NCBI GenBank assembly: GCA_031374115.1
Contig: JANMNO010000149.1
Span: 79,279-143,278, forward strand
Length of the DNA: 64,000 bases
Reading direction: 5' to 3'
DNA from: JAKFWF01 sp031374115
GTDB taxonomy: Bacteria; Pseudomonadota; Alphaproteobacteria; Rhizobiales; Hyphomicrobiaceae
Made by a program: the position numbers and the translations under genes. The notes beneath the pieces were generated by a model. It did not search any database and was not told the origin of the DNA. It saw nothing but the letters and a program-made list of their open reading frames with translations. Positions 16,959 to 26,257 of this stretch are shown in pieces; within the stretch, counting starts at the first letter, position 1; each line of letters starts with the position of its first letter.

Positions 16959-18851
16959 CTACGCCTTCGTCTTGACGTAGCTGCCAGGGGCGTCTTCGAT
17001 GGTGCCGAGTTTCTGGCCGGGCGTGCGGGCGGGGACCATGTCGCCGGACTTTTGCGCCAGCCATTCGATCCAGTGCGGCCACCACGAGCCTGGCGTCTCA
17101 GTCGCACCCTTAACCCAGTCCGCAAACGTGCTCGCGGCGCCGGATGGGTTCGTCCAATACTGATACTTGACCTTCTTCGGGTCGGGCGGATTGACGACGC
17201 CGGCGATATGCCCCGATCCGGCCATCACATACTCGACCGGCCCACCGAACAACCGCGATCCGATGAATACGGATTCGGCTGGCGCGATGTGGTCCTCCTT
17301 CGCGGCGAGCTCGTAGATCGGGATCATGACCTTCTTCATGTCGAGCTTGGTATTGGCGAGCGTCAACTCGCCCTTGGCCAACTTGTTCTCGTGATAGAAC
17401 TCGCGCAGGTAGAAGTTATGATTGGCGGCTGGCATGCGCGTCGAATCCTGGTTCCAGAACAGCAGGTCGAACGCCATCGGCTTGCGCCCCAGCATGTAGT
17501 TGTTGACCACGTACGGCCAAATGAGATCCTTCGGCCGCAGCATGTTGAACACCGTCGCCATGTGGCTACCTTCGAGGTAGCCCTTTTCCGCCATCGTGTC
17601 GGCAATCTTTTGCAGCTGCTCCTCGTCGATGAAGAGCTTCAGATCACCAGCCTTGGTGAAATCGACCTGGGTGGTGAGGAACGTCGCCGAAATGTAGGGA
17701 TCGTGCCCGCGCGCCGCGAGGTAGGCCAAGGTCGAGGCCAACAGCGTGCCGCCGACACAATAGCCGACGATATTGATCTTCTGCTGACCGGTTTCGCGCA
17801 TGACGGCATCGGTCGCCGACAGCACGCCTTCGCGCATGTAGTCCTCGAACGTCTTGTCCTTGAGACGCTCGTCCGGATTGACCCAAGAGACGACGAACAC
17901 GGTGAAGCCCTGGCTGACTGCGTAGCGGATGAAGGACTTCGGTTGCGTCAGATCGAGAATGTAGAACTTGTTGATCCAGGGCGGCACGATCAACAGGGGT
18001 ACTGTGTGCACCGTCTCGGTGGAAGGTGCGTACTGGATCAGCTGCAGGATATCGTTCTGGTAGATCACCTTGCCCGGTGACACGGCGAGATCGCGGCCAA
18101 CTTGGAAAGCCGTCGTATCCGTTTGACTGATCTTGAGGACCGGGCCTGACCTTTCCATGTCGGCCTGCAGTTGAGCCATGCCCTCGACTAGATTGCGCCC
18201 GTTCGAGGCCATCGTCTCGCGCAGGACTTCGGGGTTCATGACCGGAAAATTCGTGGGCGACAACGACGCTGCGATCTGGCGCAGCAGGAAGTCGGCCTTG
18301 GCGCGCGTCTTGTCGTCTAACCCCGGTGTCTGAGCCAGCATTTGCTCGGCCCATTTTGTCGAGATGAGGTAGGCTTGTTTCCAGTAATCGAAATAGGGAT
18401 TGGCCGCCCACTCGGCGTCCTTGAACCGGTTATCGCCGGGCTCCGGCTTTGCCACCGGCACAACCGTCTCGCCCATCAGACGGCGCATGGTGCCGTTCCA
18501 TAGTTCGAGATAGCCCTTGTAGAGTTCGCCCTGTGCTTCGGCGAATTTGCCCGGATCGGACATCCACGCCTGGCTCAGTTCCGCCAGTGTCTTACTCGCA
18601 TCGAACAGTTCGGTCGATGCGCCGCCTTGTTTGCCCCGCGGCTCGGTCCGCTGCAACAAGGTCGTATAAAACTTTGCGCCGTCTTCCATCACCCGCAACA
18701 TGTTGCGTGCAAACTCTTCCGGGTTCGCAGGCTGCATCGGGGAAGCAACAGCTGGCGGGGCGGTGCTCGCGGCAGCTGCAGCCTTTATGCCATCTGGGGC
18801 AGCGGGTTCGTTTTGCGGGTTGGATTTTTGCATCGACAAGGGACCGACCAT
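16959..18851 (-). CDS. phaC: Class I polyhydroxyalkanoate synthase
   Basis: PhaC polymerises 3-hydroxyacyl-CoA into storage polyester granules. The 630-residue length fits class I. The lipase-like box is GYCVGG with the nucleophilic Cys, and later motifs include AAKEDHIAP (catalytic Asp region) and GSGHIAGVVNPP (catalytic His). The N-terminal 40 residues are Ala/Pro-rich and variable. ATG at 18851 is the longest start and 18833 is possible. Neither has a strong ribosome-binding site. It is divergent from the aminotransferase gene. No phaA, phaB or phasin gene is in the window. Confidence 0.96.
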   Translation of the reverse strand: MVGPLSMQKSNPQNEPAAPDGIKAAAAASTAPPAVASPMQPANPEEFARNMLRVMEDGAKFYTTLLQRTEPRGKQGGASTELFDASKTLAELSQAWMSDPGKFAEAQGELYKGYLELWNGTMRRLMGETVVPVAKPEPGDNRFKDAEWAANPYFDYWKQAYLISTKWAEQMLAQTPGLDDKTRAKADFLLRQIAASLSPTNFPVMNPEVLRETMASNGRNLVEGMAQLQADMERSGPVLKISQTDTTAFQVGRDLAVSPGKVIYQNDILQLIQYAPSTETVHTVPLLIVPPWINKFYILDLTQPKSFIRYAVSQGFTVFVVSWVNPDERLKDKTFEDYMREGVLSATDAVMRETGQQKINIVGYCVGGTLLASTLAYLAARGHDPYISATFLTTQVDFTKAGDLKLFIDEEQLQKIADTMAEKGYLEGSHMATVFNMLRPKDLIWPYVVNNYMLGRKPMAFDLLFWNQDSTRMPAANHNFYLREFYHENKLAKGELTLANTKLDMKKVMIPIYELAAKEDHIAPAESVFIGSRLFGGPVEYVMAGSGHIAGVVNPPDPKKVKYQYWTNPSGAASTFADWVKGATETPGSWWPHWIEWLAQKSGDMVPARTPGQKLGTIEDAPGSYVKTKA

Positions 18852-19041
18852 AGTTGCGGCGACTTTTTTTTCACCGATTCATTCAATACTTAAGTCTTAC
18901 TCTAGTCTTTGGCTGGCAGCCGTCAAACGGCTATCTGCAGGTTGCGTGCACTGGACGAGGACGCCGCCGAGGCCGTAGAGACAGCCATGCGATCTCGAAT
19001 CGACACTAATCTGGATCGTCAGCAGAGGAGTTGTAACCACC

Positions 19042-20292
19042 GTGATCGAAGATTTTCATCGCATCAAGCGCTTACCGCCTTACGTCTTCGCCGAAGTAAA
19101 CCGGTTAAAGGCTGGCGCACGAGCTCGCGGCGCGGATATCATCGATCTGGGCATGGGCAACCCCGATATGCCAACGCCGCAGCACATCGTCGACAAGATG
19201 ATCGAGACGATTGCCAAGCCGCGCACGCACCGTTATTCCGCCTCCAAGGGTATTCCCGGCTTGCGCAAGGCTCAAGCGGCCTACTATGATCGGCGTTTCG
19301 GTGTAAAACTCAACCCCGAAACTCAGGTGGTGGCGACACTCGGCTCGAAAGAGGGCTTTGCCAACATGGCGCAGGCGATCACCGCGCCGGGCGATGTGAT
19401 CTTGGTGCCTAATCCCACCTACCCGATCCACGAGTTTGGCTTCATCATTTCCGGCGCTGCCATGCGGCACATTCCGGCTGCCACCGGCGATGCATTCCTG
19501 GCCGGTGTCGAACGGGCCGTGCGGCACTCGATTCCGAAGCCGTTAGCGATGGTGCTGAGCTACCCGTCGAACCCGACCGGTCAGGTTGCCGATCTCGACT
19601 TCTATGTTGCTGCCGTGCAAATGGCCAAGAAGCTCGACCTGATCATCCTGTCGGACATTGCCTACGCCGAAATCTATTTCGATGGCAATCCGCCACCGTC
19701 GGTTCTGCAAGTGCCCGGCGCGATCGACGTCGCCGTCGAATTTACCTCGCTGTCGAAAACCTACAACATGCCGGGCTGGCGCATGGGATTTGCGGTCGGC
19801 AACGAACGGCTGATCGCAGCCCTCGCGCGGGTGAAATCCTACCTGGACTATGGTGCGTTCACGCCGATCCAGGTCGCTGCCGCGGCCGCGCTCAACGGGC
19901 CGCAGGATTGCGTTGCCGAGATCCGCCAAACTTATAAAGCGCGCCGCGATCTCGTGGTGGAAAGCTTCGGTCGCGCCGGTTGGACCATCCCCTCCCCGCC
20001 CGCCAGCATGTTCTGCTGGGCGCCGGTTCCAGACCCATTCAGGGAACTGGGTTCCGTCGAATTTGCCAAGTTACTGATCGAAAAGGCGGACGTTGCCGTG
20101 TCGCCGGGCCTGGGCTTCGGGGAATACGGCGAGGGCTTCGTACGCATTGGTCTAGTCGAAAACGAACATCGCATCCGGCAAGCCGCCCGCAACATAAAGA
20201 AATTCTTGAGTGCCGGCACCGAGGGACTTCACAACGTCATGCCAGCGAGTGCGATCGAACCCGCTATGCACGCAAAACGGTCTGCATCATGA
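19042..20292 (+). CDS. Class I/II PLP aminotransferase (AlaC / LL-diaminopimelate aminotransferase-like)
   Basis: This 416-residue fold-type I aminotransferase shows LGMGNPDMPTPQHIVDKM, the YSASKGIPGLR substrate loop, NPTYPIHEFG, SYPSNPTG and the PLP-Lys region SLSKTYNMPGWRMGF. The start is GTG at 19042 with GAGGAG 11 bases upstream. Its closest named groups are the AlaC and LL-DAP aminotransferases. The hom gene overlaps its stop (ATGA), which suggests a role in aspartate-family or alanine metabolism. It leads the aminotransferase-hom-glpX run. Confidence 0.92.
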   Translation: MIEDFHRIKRLPPYVFAEVNRLKAGARARGADIIDLGMGNPDMPTPQHIVDKMIETIAKPRTHRYSASKGIPGLRKAQAAYYDRRFGVKLNPETQVVATLGSKEGFANMAQAITAPGDVILVPNPTYPIHEFGFIISGAAMRHIPAATGDAFLAGVERAVRHSIPKPLAMVLSYPSNPTGQVADLDFYVAAVQMAKKLDLIILSDIAYAEIYFDGNPPPSVLQVPGAIDVAVEFTSLSKTYNMPGWRMGFAVGNERLIAALARVKSYLDYGAFTPIQVAAAAALNGPQDCVAEIRQTYKARRDLVVESFGRAGWTIPSPPASMFCWAPVPDPFRELGSVEFAKLLIEKADVAVSPGLGFGEYGEGFVRIGLVENEHRIRQAARNIKKFLSAGTEGLHNVMPASAIEPAMHAKRSAS

Positions 20293-21635
20293 GCATCTCG
20301 CACGGTCAATCATCGGCGCCACTGCGGCTGGGTGTGGCGGGTCTCGGCACGGTCGGCACCGGGCTGCTCAACCTACTCGAGGTGAACGGGGCACGCATCG
20401 CTTTGAACCTAGGCCGCCCAATCAAGGTCGCAGCCGTTTCCGCCCGCACCAAGGGCCGCGACCGCGGTGTCGGCCTGGAAGGCATTCGCTGGGTCGAAGA
20501 TGCAGTCAAGCTAGCAGGCGATCCGGACATCGACGTGTTCATCGAGTTGATCGGCGGCGCCGGCGGCATCGCCAAATCATCCGTCGAAGCAGCGCTTTCG
20601 GCGGGCAAGCACGTCGTCACCGCTAACAAGGCGCTACTCGCACAGCATGGCGTCGCGTTGGCCAAGCTTGCCGAGTCGAAAGGCGTGTCGCTCAACTTCG
20701 AAGCTGCTGTCGCCGGTGGTATCCCGATCATCAAGACCCTGCGCGAGGCGCTCGCCGGTAACAGCGTGCGGCGTGTCTACGGCATCCTCAACGGCACCTG
20801 CAATTACATCCTGACGAAGATGCAGGATGAGGGACGCGACTTCGAAGGCGTTCTCAAGGAGGCGCAAGCCAAGGGCTACGCCGAGGCCGACCCTACGTTC
20901 GACATCGGCGGTTTCGATACCGCGCACAAGTTGACGCTGCTGACGAGCCTGGCGTTCGGTAGCCAGGTGGCGCTCGACCAAGTCCATATCGAGGGGATCG
21001 AGACGATTACGCCGGCCGATATCGAGGCTGCGGAAGATCTGGGATATCGCATCAAATTGCTTGGCGTGGCGCTGATGACCGACGCCGGCATCGAAAGCCG
21101 GGTGCATCCGGCGATGGTGCCCAAGCACTCTGCTATCGCGCAAGTGTCGGGCGTCACCAATGCGGTTGCAATCGATGGTGACTTCTCGGGCGATCTGCTG
21201 CTGGTTGGACCGGGCGCGGGCGCAAAAGCCACCGCTTCGGCAGTCGCGAGCGACATCTGTGATATCGCGCGTGGCGTCACGCTGCCGGTTTTTGGCACCC
21301 CCTCAGCCAATCTTAAGCATTACCAACGAGCGACCCTGGGCACCCACAAAGGTGCCTATTATGTGCGTCTGACCGCTTACGACAAACCCGGCGTGATGGC
21401 GGCCATCACCAAGCGGATGGGCGAGCAGGAGGTTTCGTTGGAAAGCATCGTGCAACGGCGGCCACGTAAAGCGCTTCCCGGCATCGATGCGACGCCGCAA
21501 CCGGGTGCACAAACGCCGGTCGTGCTAATCACGCACGACACCACCGAAGCTGCCATCCGCCGGGCGCTGGATGGTATCGAAAAAGACGGCAAGGTTGCGG
21601 GCAAGCCGCAAATGATCCGGATCGAAAAACTTTGA
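20289..21635 (+). CDS. hom: Homoserine dehydrogenase
   Basis: Hom reduces aspartate semialdehyde to homoserine on the way to threonine and methionine. The start at 20289 (MSISHGQSS) overlaps the aminotransferase stop by 4 bases. A longer frame further upstream only shadows that gene. The product has about 448 residues: NAD-binding GVAGLGTVGTGLLNLL, the catalytic domain with GTCNYILTKMQDEGRDFEGV, AEADPTFDIGGFDTAHKL, and a C-terminal ACT domain (YVRLTAYDKPGVMAAITKRM) that usually gives threonine feedback. Confidence 0.97.
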   Translation: MSISHGQSSAPLRLGVAGLGTVGTGLLNLLEVNGARIALNLGRPIKVAAVSARTKGRDRGVGLEGIRWVEDAVKLAGDPDIDVFIELIGGAGGIAKSSVEAALSAGKHVVTANKALLAQHGVALAKLAESKGVSLNFEAAVAGGIPIIKTLREALAGNSVRRVYGILNGTCNYILTKMQDEGRDFEGVLKEAQAKGYAEADPTFDIGGFDTAHKLTLLTSLAFGSQVALDQVHIEGIETITPADIEAAEDLGYRIKLLGVALMTDAGIESRVHPAMVPKHSAIAQVSGVTNAVAIDGDFSGDLLLVGPGAGAKATASAVASDICDIARGVTLPVFGTPSANLKHYQRATLGTHKGAYYVRLTAYDKPGVMAAITKRMGEQEVSLESIVQRRPRKALPGIDATPQPGAQTPVVLITHDTTEAAIRRALDGIEKDGKVAGKPQMIRIEKL

Positions 21636-21681
21636 TGCGGCGGTCGTCGCCAGCAAGATCAAGTCAAATTAGGAGAGCCTG

Positions 21682-22677
21682 ATGACCACGGCGGCCAGCG
21701 ACAAACCGATCACCGGATTAGACCGCGTACTGGTACTCGAAATCGCGCGCGTGACTGAAGCCGCTGCCGTCGCCGCCGCCCGATTGCGCGGCCGCGGCAA
21801 CGAGAAGGCCGCCGACAAAGCCGCTGTCGACTCGATGCGGCACGAACTCGGCCGGGTCAACATCGACGGCATCGTCGTCATTGGTGAAGGCGAGATGGAT
21901 GAAGCACCGATGCTCTTCATCGGCGAGAGAGTGGGCACCGGTCATGGTCCGGCCGTCGACATCGCGGTCGACCCGCTGGAAGGCACGACGATCTGCGCCA
22001 AGGCGATGCCGAACTCGCTGGCGGTTCTCGCTATCGCCGAACGCGGCGGTCTGCTGCACGCCCCCGACATGTACATGAACAAGATCGCCATCGGGCCCGG
22101 GTATCCCGATGGCATCGTCGATCTCGACGCGAGCCCGCGCGACAACCTGCATGCACTTGCCAAGGCGAAGGGCGTACCGATCACCGAGATCATGGCCTGC
22201 ATCCTCGATCGCCCGCGTCACGCTGAATTGATCAAGGCCGTACGCGACTGCGGCGCCGGTGTTCAGCTGATCCCCGACGGTGATATCGCCGGGGTAATTT
22301 GGACCACGGATTCGGCCGAAACCGGAATCGACATTTATCTGGGTTCCGGCGGCGCACCGGAGGGCGTTCTTGCCGCTGCCGCCATGCGCTGCATCGGTGG
22401 CCAGATCCAGGGCCGGTTGATGCCGATGAAGGACGAGGAACGCATTCGCGCAGCCAAGATGGGCGCCGACGTCAATCGCAAATATACAATGCAGGATATG
22501 GCCTCCGGCGATGTGATCTTTTCGATGACCGGCGTGACCGGTGGTTCGCTGCTCGACGGCGTTCACTTCCGCGGCGAGTTCGCCGAGACGGAAACGATCG
22601 TCATGCGCGCGAAGACCGGCACAGTTCGCCGGATCAAAACGACGCTGCGCACGGTTACAGCGAAATCGGTGGTGTAG
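21682..22677 (+). CDS. glpX: Class II fructose-1,6-bisphosphatase
   Basis: GlpX dephosphorylates fructose-1,6-bisphosphate in gluconeogenesis. The 331-residue protein has the metal and substrate motifs IGEGEMDEAPMLFIGE and DPLEGTTICA, then LIPDGDIAG and GSGGAPEGVLAAAAMR. AGGAGAG lies 7-10 bases before the ATG. Its place directly after hom follows a common Rhizobiales order in which recJ usually comes next. Here a RimB-RimK-like gene follows instead. Confidence 0.97.
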   Translation: MTTAASDKPITGLDRVLVLEIARVTEAAAVAAARLRGRGNEKAADKAAVDSMRHELGRVNIDGIVVIGEGEMDEAPMLFIGERVGTGHGPAVDIAVDPLEGTTICAKAMPNSLAVLAIAERGGLLHAPDMYMNKIAIGPGYPDGIVDLDASPRDNLHALAKAKGVPITEIMACILDRPRHAELIKAVRDCGAGVQLIPDGDIAGVIWTTDSAETGIDIYLGSGGAPEGVLAAAAMRCIGGQIQGRLMPMKDEERIRAAKMGADVNRKYTMQDMASGDVIFSMTGVTGGSLLDGVHFRGEFAETETIVMRAKTGTVRRIKTTLRTVTAKSVV

Positions 22678-22703
22678 TCTGTTGAGCAATACGAGGTGTC
22701 AGA

Positions 22704-23864
22704 CTGGGCGCGCGCGCTAACACTCCTTCCAAGCCTCCCGTTGTCGTCGGGTGGGAGGAATGGCTTGCGTTGCCTGACCTGGGGTTACCGGCCATTCGCG
22801 CCAAGATCGACACTGGCGCCAAGACTTCGGCCTTGCACGCCTTTGCGATCGAGCCTTTCGGCCCGGCCGCCGCACCGATGGTGCGGTTCGGCATCCACCC
22901 CATCCCCGGCCGCGACGACATCACCCGCTTCTGCACAGCCGCGATTACTGACCGGCGCGAGGTGACGAGTTCCAACGGCGAAAAGGAAATCCGCTTCGTC
23001 ATTTGCACCCGGCTCATGTTGGGCGAACGCAACTGGGGCGAGATCGAAACCACGCTGACAAACCGGGAGGGCATGGCCTACCGCATGCTGCTTGGCCGGC
23101 AAGCGATACGGGACGGCATGCTGATCGACCCCTCTGCCTCGTTCCTGCAGCGTAAGCTGTCGCACCAGCTTTATCGCGATCTGCCGGCACAAAGTCTGCC
23201 CGTTCGCCATCTGCGCATCGCCCTGATCGCGACGAAGCCGACGCGAACGTCGAACATTCTGTTGCGGGAAGAAGCTCAACGGCGTGGCCACGCCCTCGAC
23301 ATCTTGGCGCTCGATCCGATCGACGTCGACTATGCCAGCCAGAATGCTCGTGTCACATTCAACGGCGCGACGTTGCCGGCCTTCGACGCGATCATCGCGC
23401 GCGCGACCGGCGGACCGCCCGGTAAAGCTGCAGCGATTGTGCGACTGATGCAGCAACAGGGCGCGGTGGCGCTGAATGGCGGCGACGCGCTCGACCGTCT
23501 GCGCAGCCCCTACGCGGTGTCCGCCGCGTTGCACGCTTATCATCTGCCGGCCCGGATGCCCGCCAAATTCGGCATCGAACAGCGCTGTCTGATCGTGCAA
23601 GGATCAACAGTCGCAAGCGTCGGCGCGGCGAGCCTCAAGGAAAAGAAGTTCGCGGGGCGGGTCGCAACCGCACTCGGCTTGGGCTTGGTGACAATCGACG
23701 TTTCGAAAGACGGCGACACGTTTGCGATTTCCAATATTGATCCGAATCCGTCCTTTACCGGCTTCGGCAGCAGCCAAAGCATCGCGAGCGACGTCGTCAC
23801 CGCGCTCGAGACGCGCATCCGCACGCCTGCGCGGATCATCGACAACAGCGATGCAGGTGCTTGA
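22704..23864 (+). CDS. RimB-RimK-like fusion: retropepsin-like zinc-protease domain plus shortened ATP-grasp-like domain
   Basis: The N-terminal 130 or so residues match the RimB (ATP-dependent zinc protease) domain: VVVGWEEWLALPDLGLPAIR and AKIDTGAKTSALHAF with its Asp-Thr-Gly. The rest resembles RimK: LRIALIATKPTRTSNILLRE, LPAFDAIIARA and LDRLRSPYAVSAALHAYHLP. After that point about 90 residues of a normal RimK, which hold the ATP-binding Lys and Glu, appear to be missing. The sequence jumps to EQRCLIVQGSTVASVGAASL and a degenerate NIDPNPSF end. RimB-like homology begins upstream of the first canonical start (TTG at 22770). The frame there is open from 22686 and offers only CTG at 22704, with GAGG 7 bases before it. 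I therefore give 22704 provisionally. The usual role of RimK is adding glutamate to ribosomal protein S6; activity here is doubtful. Confidence 0.72.
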   Translation: MGARANTPSKPPVVVGWEEWLALPDLGLPAIRAKIDTGAKTSALHAFAIEPFGPAAAPMVRFGIHPIPGRDDITRFCTAAITDRREVTSSNGEKEIRFVICTRLMLGERNWGEIETTLTNREGMAYRMLLGRQAIRDGMLIDPSASFLQRKLSHQLYRDLPAQSLPVRHLRIALIATKPTRTSNILLREEAQRRGHALDILALDPIDVDYASQNARVTFNGATLPAFDAIIARATGGPPGKAAAIVRLMQQQGAVALNGGDALDRLRSPYAVSAALHAYHLPARMPAKFGIEQRCLIVQGSTVASVGAASLKEKKFAGRVATALGLGLVTIDVSKDGDTFAISNIDPNPSFTGFGSSQSIASDVVTALETRIRTPARIIDNSDAGA

Positions 23865-23993
23865 GGGTTCGACGGCCCAACCCGGAAATAACGCGGCACC
23901 GAAGCGGTCAGCGCGACGCAGATCGAGACGCGCGAACTGCACCCGCAACCGCGTTTTTGGCGACAACAGCGTCAGCCGCACCAGTCCAGGAGA

Positions 23994-24497
23994 TCACGAG
24001 CGCCCGCCGGCTTTCGACTTGAGCCGCTTGCCGACACCGGGCGAGACGAATGCGCTCACGTCGCCACCCATCATCGCAATCTGGCGCACCAGCGTCGCAG
24101 TGATGAACCGCACATCAGGGGACGCGGGCAGAAACACTGTGCCAATGCTCGCCCGCATTACGCCGTTCATGCCAGCCATCTGCATCTCATAGTCGAGATC
24201 GGTGCCATCGCGCAGGCCGCGGAAGATGACGTTGGCGCCGGCCTCTGCGGCGGCGTCGACGGCCAACCGATCAAAGGTGACGATATCGAACGCTGCCCCG
24301 GCTTTCTTGGCGAGCGGCTTTACCTCCGCCTTCAGCATGTCGACCTTCTCCGCGGTCGCAAATAGCGGTGTCTTACCCGGGTGAACGCCGATGCCAATCA
24401 CCAGCTTGTCGACGAGTGCTAGCGCGCGAGCAATGACATCGGCGTGCCCGAGTGTGACTGGATCGAAGGAGCCCGAGTAAAAGCCGGTGCGAGGCAT
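23994..24497 (-). CDS. coaD: Pantetheine-phosphate adenylyltransferase
   Basis: CoaD adenylates 4'-phosphopantetheine to dephospho-CoA. From the ATG at 24497 the product is 167 residues and starts MPRTGFYSGSFDPVTLGHAD, with the nucleotidyltransferase SFDPxTxGH motif. A frame extending to 24536 would add 13 unconserved residues. FRGLRDGTDLDYEMQMAGMN and a late FVSPGVGKRLK are also family features. It converges on the RimB-RimK-like gene. In many Rhizobiales coaD lies beside the cyclophilins and queA, which here are about 15 kb away. Confidence 0.97.
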   Translation of the reverse strand: MPRTGFYSGSFDPVTLGHADVIARALALVDKLVIGIGVHPGKTPLFATAEKVDMLKAEVKPLAKKAGAAFDIVTFDRLAVDAAAEAGANVIFRGLRDGTDLDYEMQMAGMNGVMRASIGTVFLPASPDVRFITATLVRQIAMMGGDVSAFVSPGVGKRLKSKAGGRS

Positions 24498-24565
24498 GAG
24501 AGTATTCGTTCCAGATGGGGGCAAGTCGCCTACCATGCCGGTTCACTCGCCTGCCGGCAAGCGCC

Positions 24566-26257
24566 CTACTCGCTCTCCCGCTTGCCGGTGATCAAGTCCC
24601 AGGCGACATTGATCTCCTTGATGCGCGCATCGCGCAAGGCCCGGTCTGCCTCGCCCTGCGCGAGGTCTGGGTGCCAGCTGACCCGCAACGCCTCCACCAG
24701 CTTCTTGAGAATGGGCTCACTCACGCCTGAGGTAATGCCAAGCGTGGCATAGGCTTCGGCCTTATCGCGCGGCAGACTTCGCGCCGCACTGAGACCTGAA
24801 AGACTATGCACGGCACTGTCGGAAATCTGCTGAAGCCGATCCAGGTCCTGCGCAATCCGCTCCAGCCGGCGGCGTGCCTTGGTCCAGTCTTCCGCCGTTG
24901 CCTTCGGCGCGCCGATCGCCGCGATCACCACCGCCAACCGGCGTTCGCTCGACTGCAATTCTCGCGACAATGCATTGCGGAGCGGCACGACGGTCGACAG
25001 CCGATCGAGCGCATTTGTGATTAGCGCGATGTGGCCATCCGACTTGGTGCGCAGCGCCACGGCTCGTTCGCCATCACCATCCGTGTAGGCAGTTTGGCCG
25101 ACGAGATTTGGGGCCACCCGGTTTGAGCGCACCCGTGCGGTACGGCGCCGGCGCGTCACGGCCATCGTCACGAGGAGCGCAGTCCCTAGCAGTCCTGCCA
25201 CCAGGACTTGCACAAAACTGTGCGGCACGTTGGAACCATAATCATCGCGCGAAAGTGTCGATGGGGTCGCCTCTACCCGCGTCGTCCACGCGACCGGCCA
25301 TGCCCGGCCCGGCTCCGCCTTGACCCGCTCGGCTGCCGGTTCGTTCGCCGCCCAGCGTTCCGCGATCGCAGCGCTCGGTGCGAGGGCGACCGCGGCATAC
25401 GCCTCGACCGAGGAGGAGGCGGGCTTGGGTTCGATGCGCTCAGTTTCCAGCCGCTCTGCCGTCACCGCCTGATGCATCTCGCTCGCAACCGCCTGCGATG
25501 GCCTGGGCGTTGCCGGCAGCTCCGCGGATGCGACCCACGGTTCGTCATCTTCATAGGCTGGTTCATTGAAAGGCGTTTGCGCTGGTGCGGGCCGCACACG
25601 CTGGAGTTCTGTTGAGGCTATGGTTTCCGTTGACGCGATCCGCGCCGCTAATTCGCCATCCGGCAACACGCGCGCACCGATCAGCGCAAGCGGAGCAAAT
25701 CCACGCGGCAACGCGACCATATGCGAGCGTGATACCGGCCTGGCGCCACTACTGCCCCGCCCTTGGCATCTCTCCCAGGTCGCCGGACCACGCCAAGGCG
25801 CCCGCTCGAGTTCGCCACAAAGGCGTTCCCGCCAAGTCGGGTTTTGCGGCGTCACCCGAAGCAAAAGTTGACCGTTCTCCAATGCGACGTTGGTGCGATC
25901 GTTGGCTGTTGCTGCCGCCACGATCTCCGACCAGGACGCTCGTCCGCCGCCACAGCTGACGGCAAACCGATGTACTGTCCAGGTCCGGCACTGGGTGCCG
26001 CTTTGATCTGGACAGTAGGTATGAACCTGCTGCTCGCGCTGACCTACGATCGAGTACGACCTGTCGGTCGCCGGTTCGACACGTAGCCGGCCGCGATCGA
26101 TGCTGCAGCTGTAAGGCAGCGACACACGCTCGCGCGCTACGGCCGTGCCTGCGCACACGACGACGCCGGCAAGCGAACCGGACACGATCGCCAGCGCCAG
26201 TCTTGACTTACGTGCGCGCTCCCCGACGCGAGCACAATGTCCCGAAATTGGAACCAA
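24566..26257 (-). CDS. Membrane-anchored protein with C-terminal J-domain
   Basis: This 563-residue protein has a signal or anchor near residues 20-40 and a Cys-rich extracytoplasmic region (about 45-165, with SLPYSCSIDRGRLR, HTYCPDQSGTQC and ERCQGRG). A long Pro/Ala/Glu-rich linker follows, then a transmembrane helix at about 347-368 (VQVLVAGLLGTALLVTMAV) with a basic RRRR stop-transfer, a helical segment (about 410-480) and a J-like domain at about 500-560. That domain carries the HPD tripeptide in RVSWHPDLAQGEADRAL and ends INVAWDLITG. J-domains stimulate Hsp70 ATPase. The topology would put this one in the cytoplasm and the Cys-rich part in the periplasm. No family name is certain. Confidence 0.78.
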   Translation of the reverse strand: MVPISGHCARVGERARKSRLALAIVSGSLAGVVVCAGTAVARERVSLPYSCSIDRGRLRVEPATDRSYSIVGQREQQVHTYCPDQSGTQCRTWTVHRFAVSCGGGRASWSEIVAAATANDRTNVALENGQLLLRVTPQNPTWRERLCGELERAPWRGPATWERCQGRGSSGARPVSRSHMVALPRGFAPLALIGARVLPDGELAARIASTETIASTELQRVRPAPAQTPFNEPAYEDDEPWVASAELPATPRPSQAVASEMHQAVTAERLETERIEPKPASSSVEAYAAVALAPSAAIAERWAANEPAAERVKAEPGRAWPVAWTTRVEATPSTLSRDDYGSNVPHSFVQVLVAGLLGTALLVTMAVTRRRRTARVRSNRVAPNLVGQTAYTDGDGERAVALRTKSDGHIALITNALDRLSTVVPLRNALSRELQSSERRLAVVIAAIGAPKATAEDWTKARRRLERIAQDLDRLQQISDSAVHSLSGLSAARSLPRDKAEAYATLGITSGVSEPILKKLVEALRVSWHPDLAQGEADRALRDARIKEINVAWDLITGKRESE

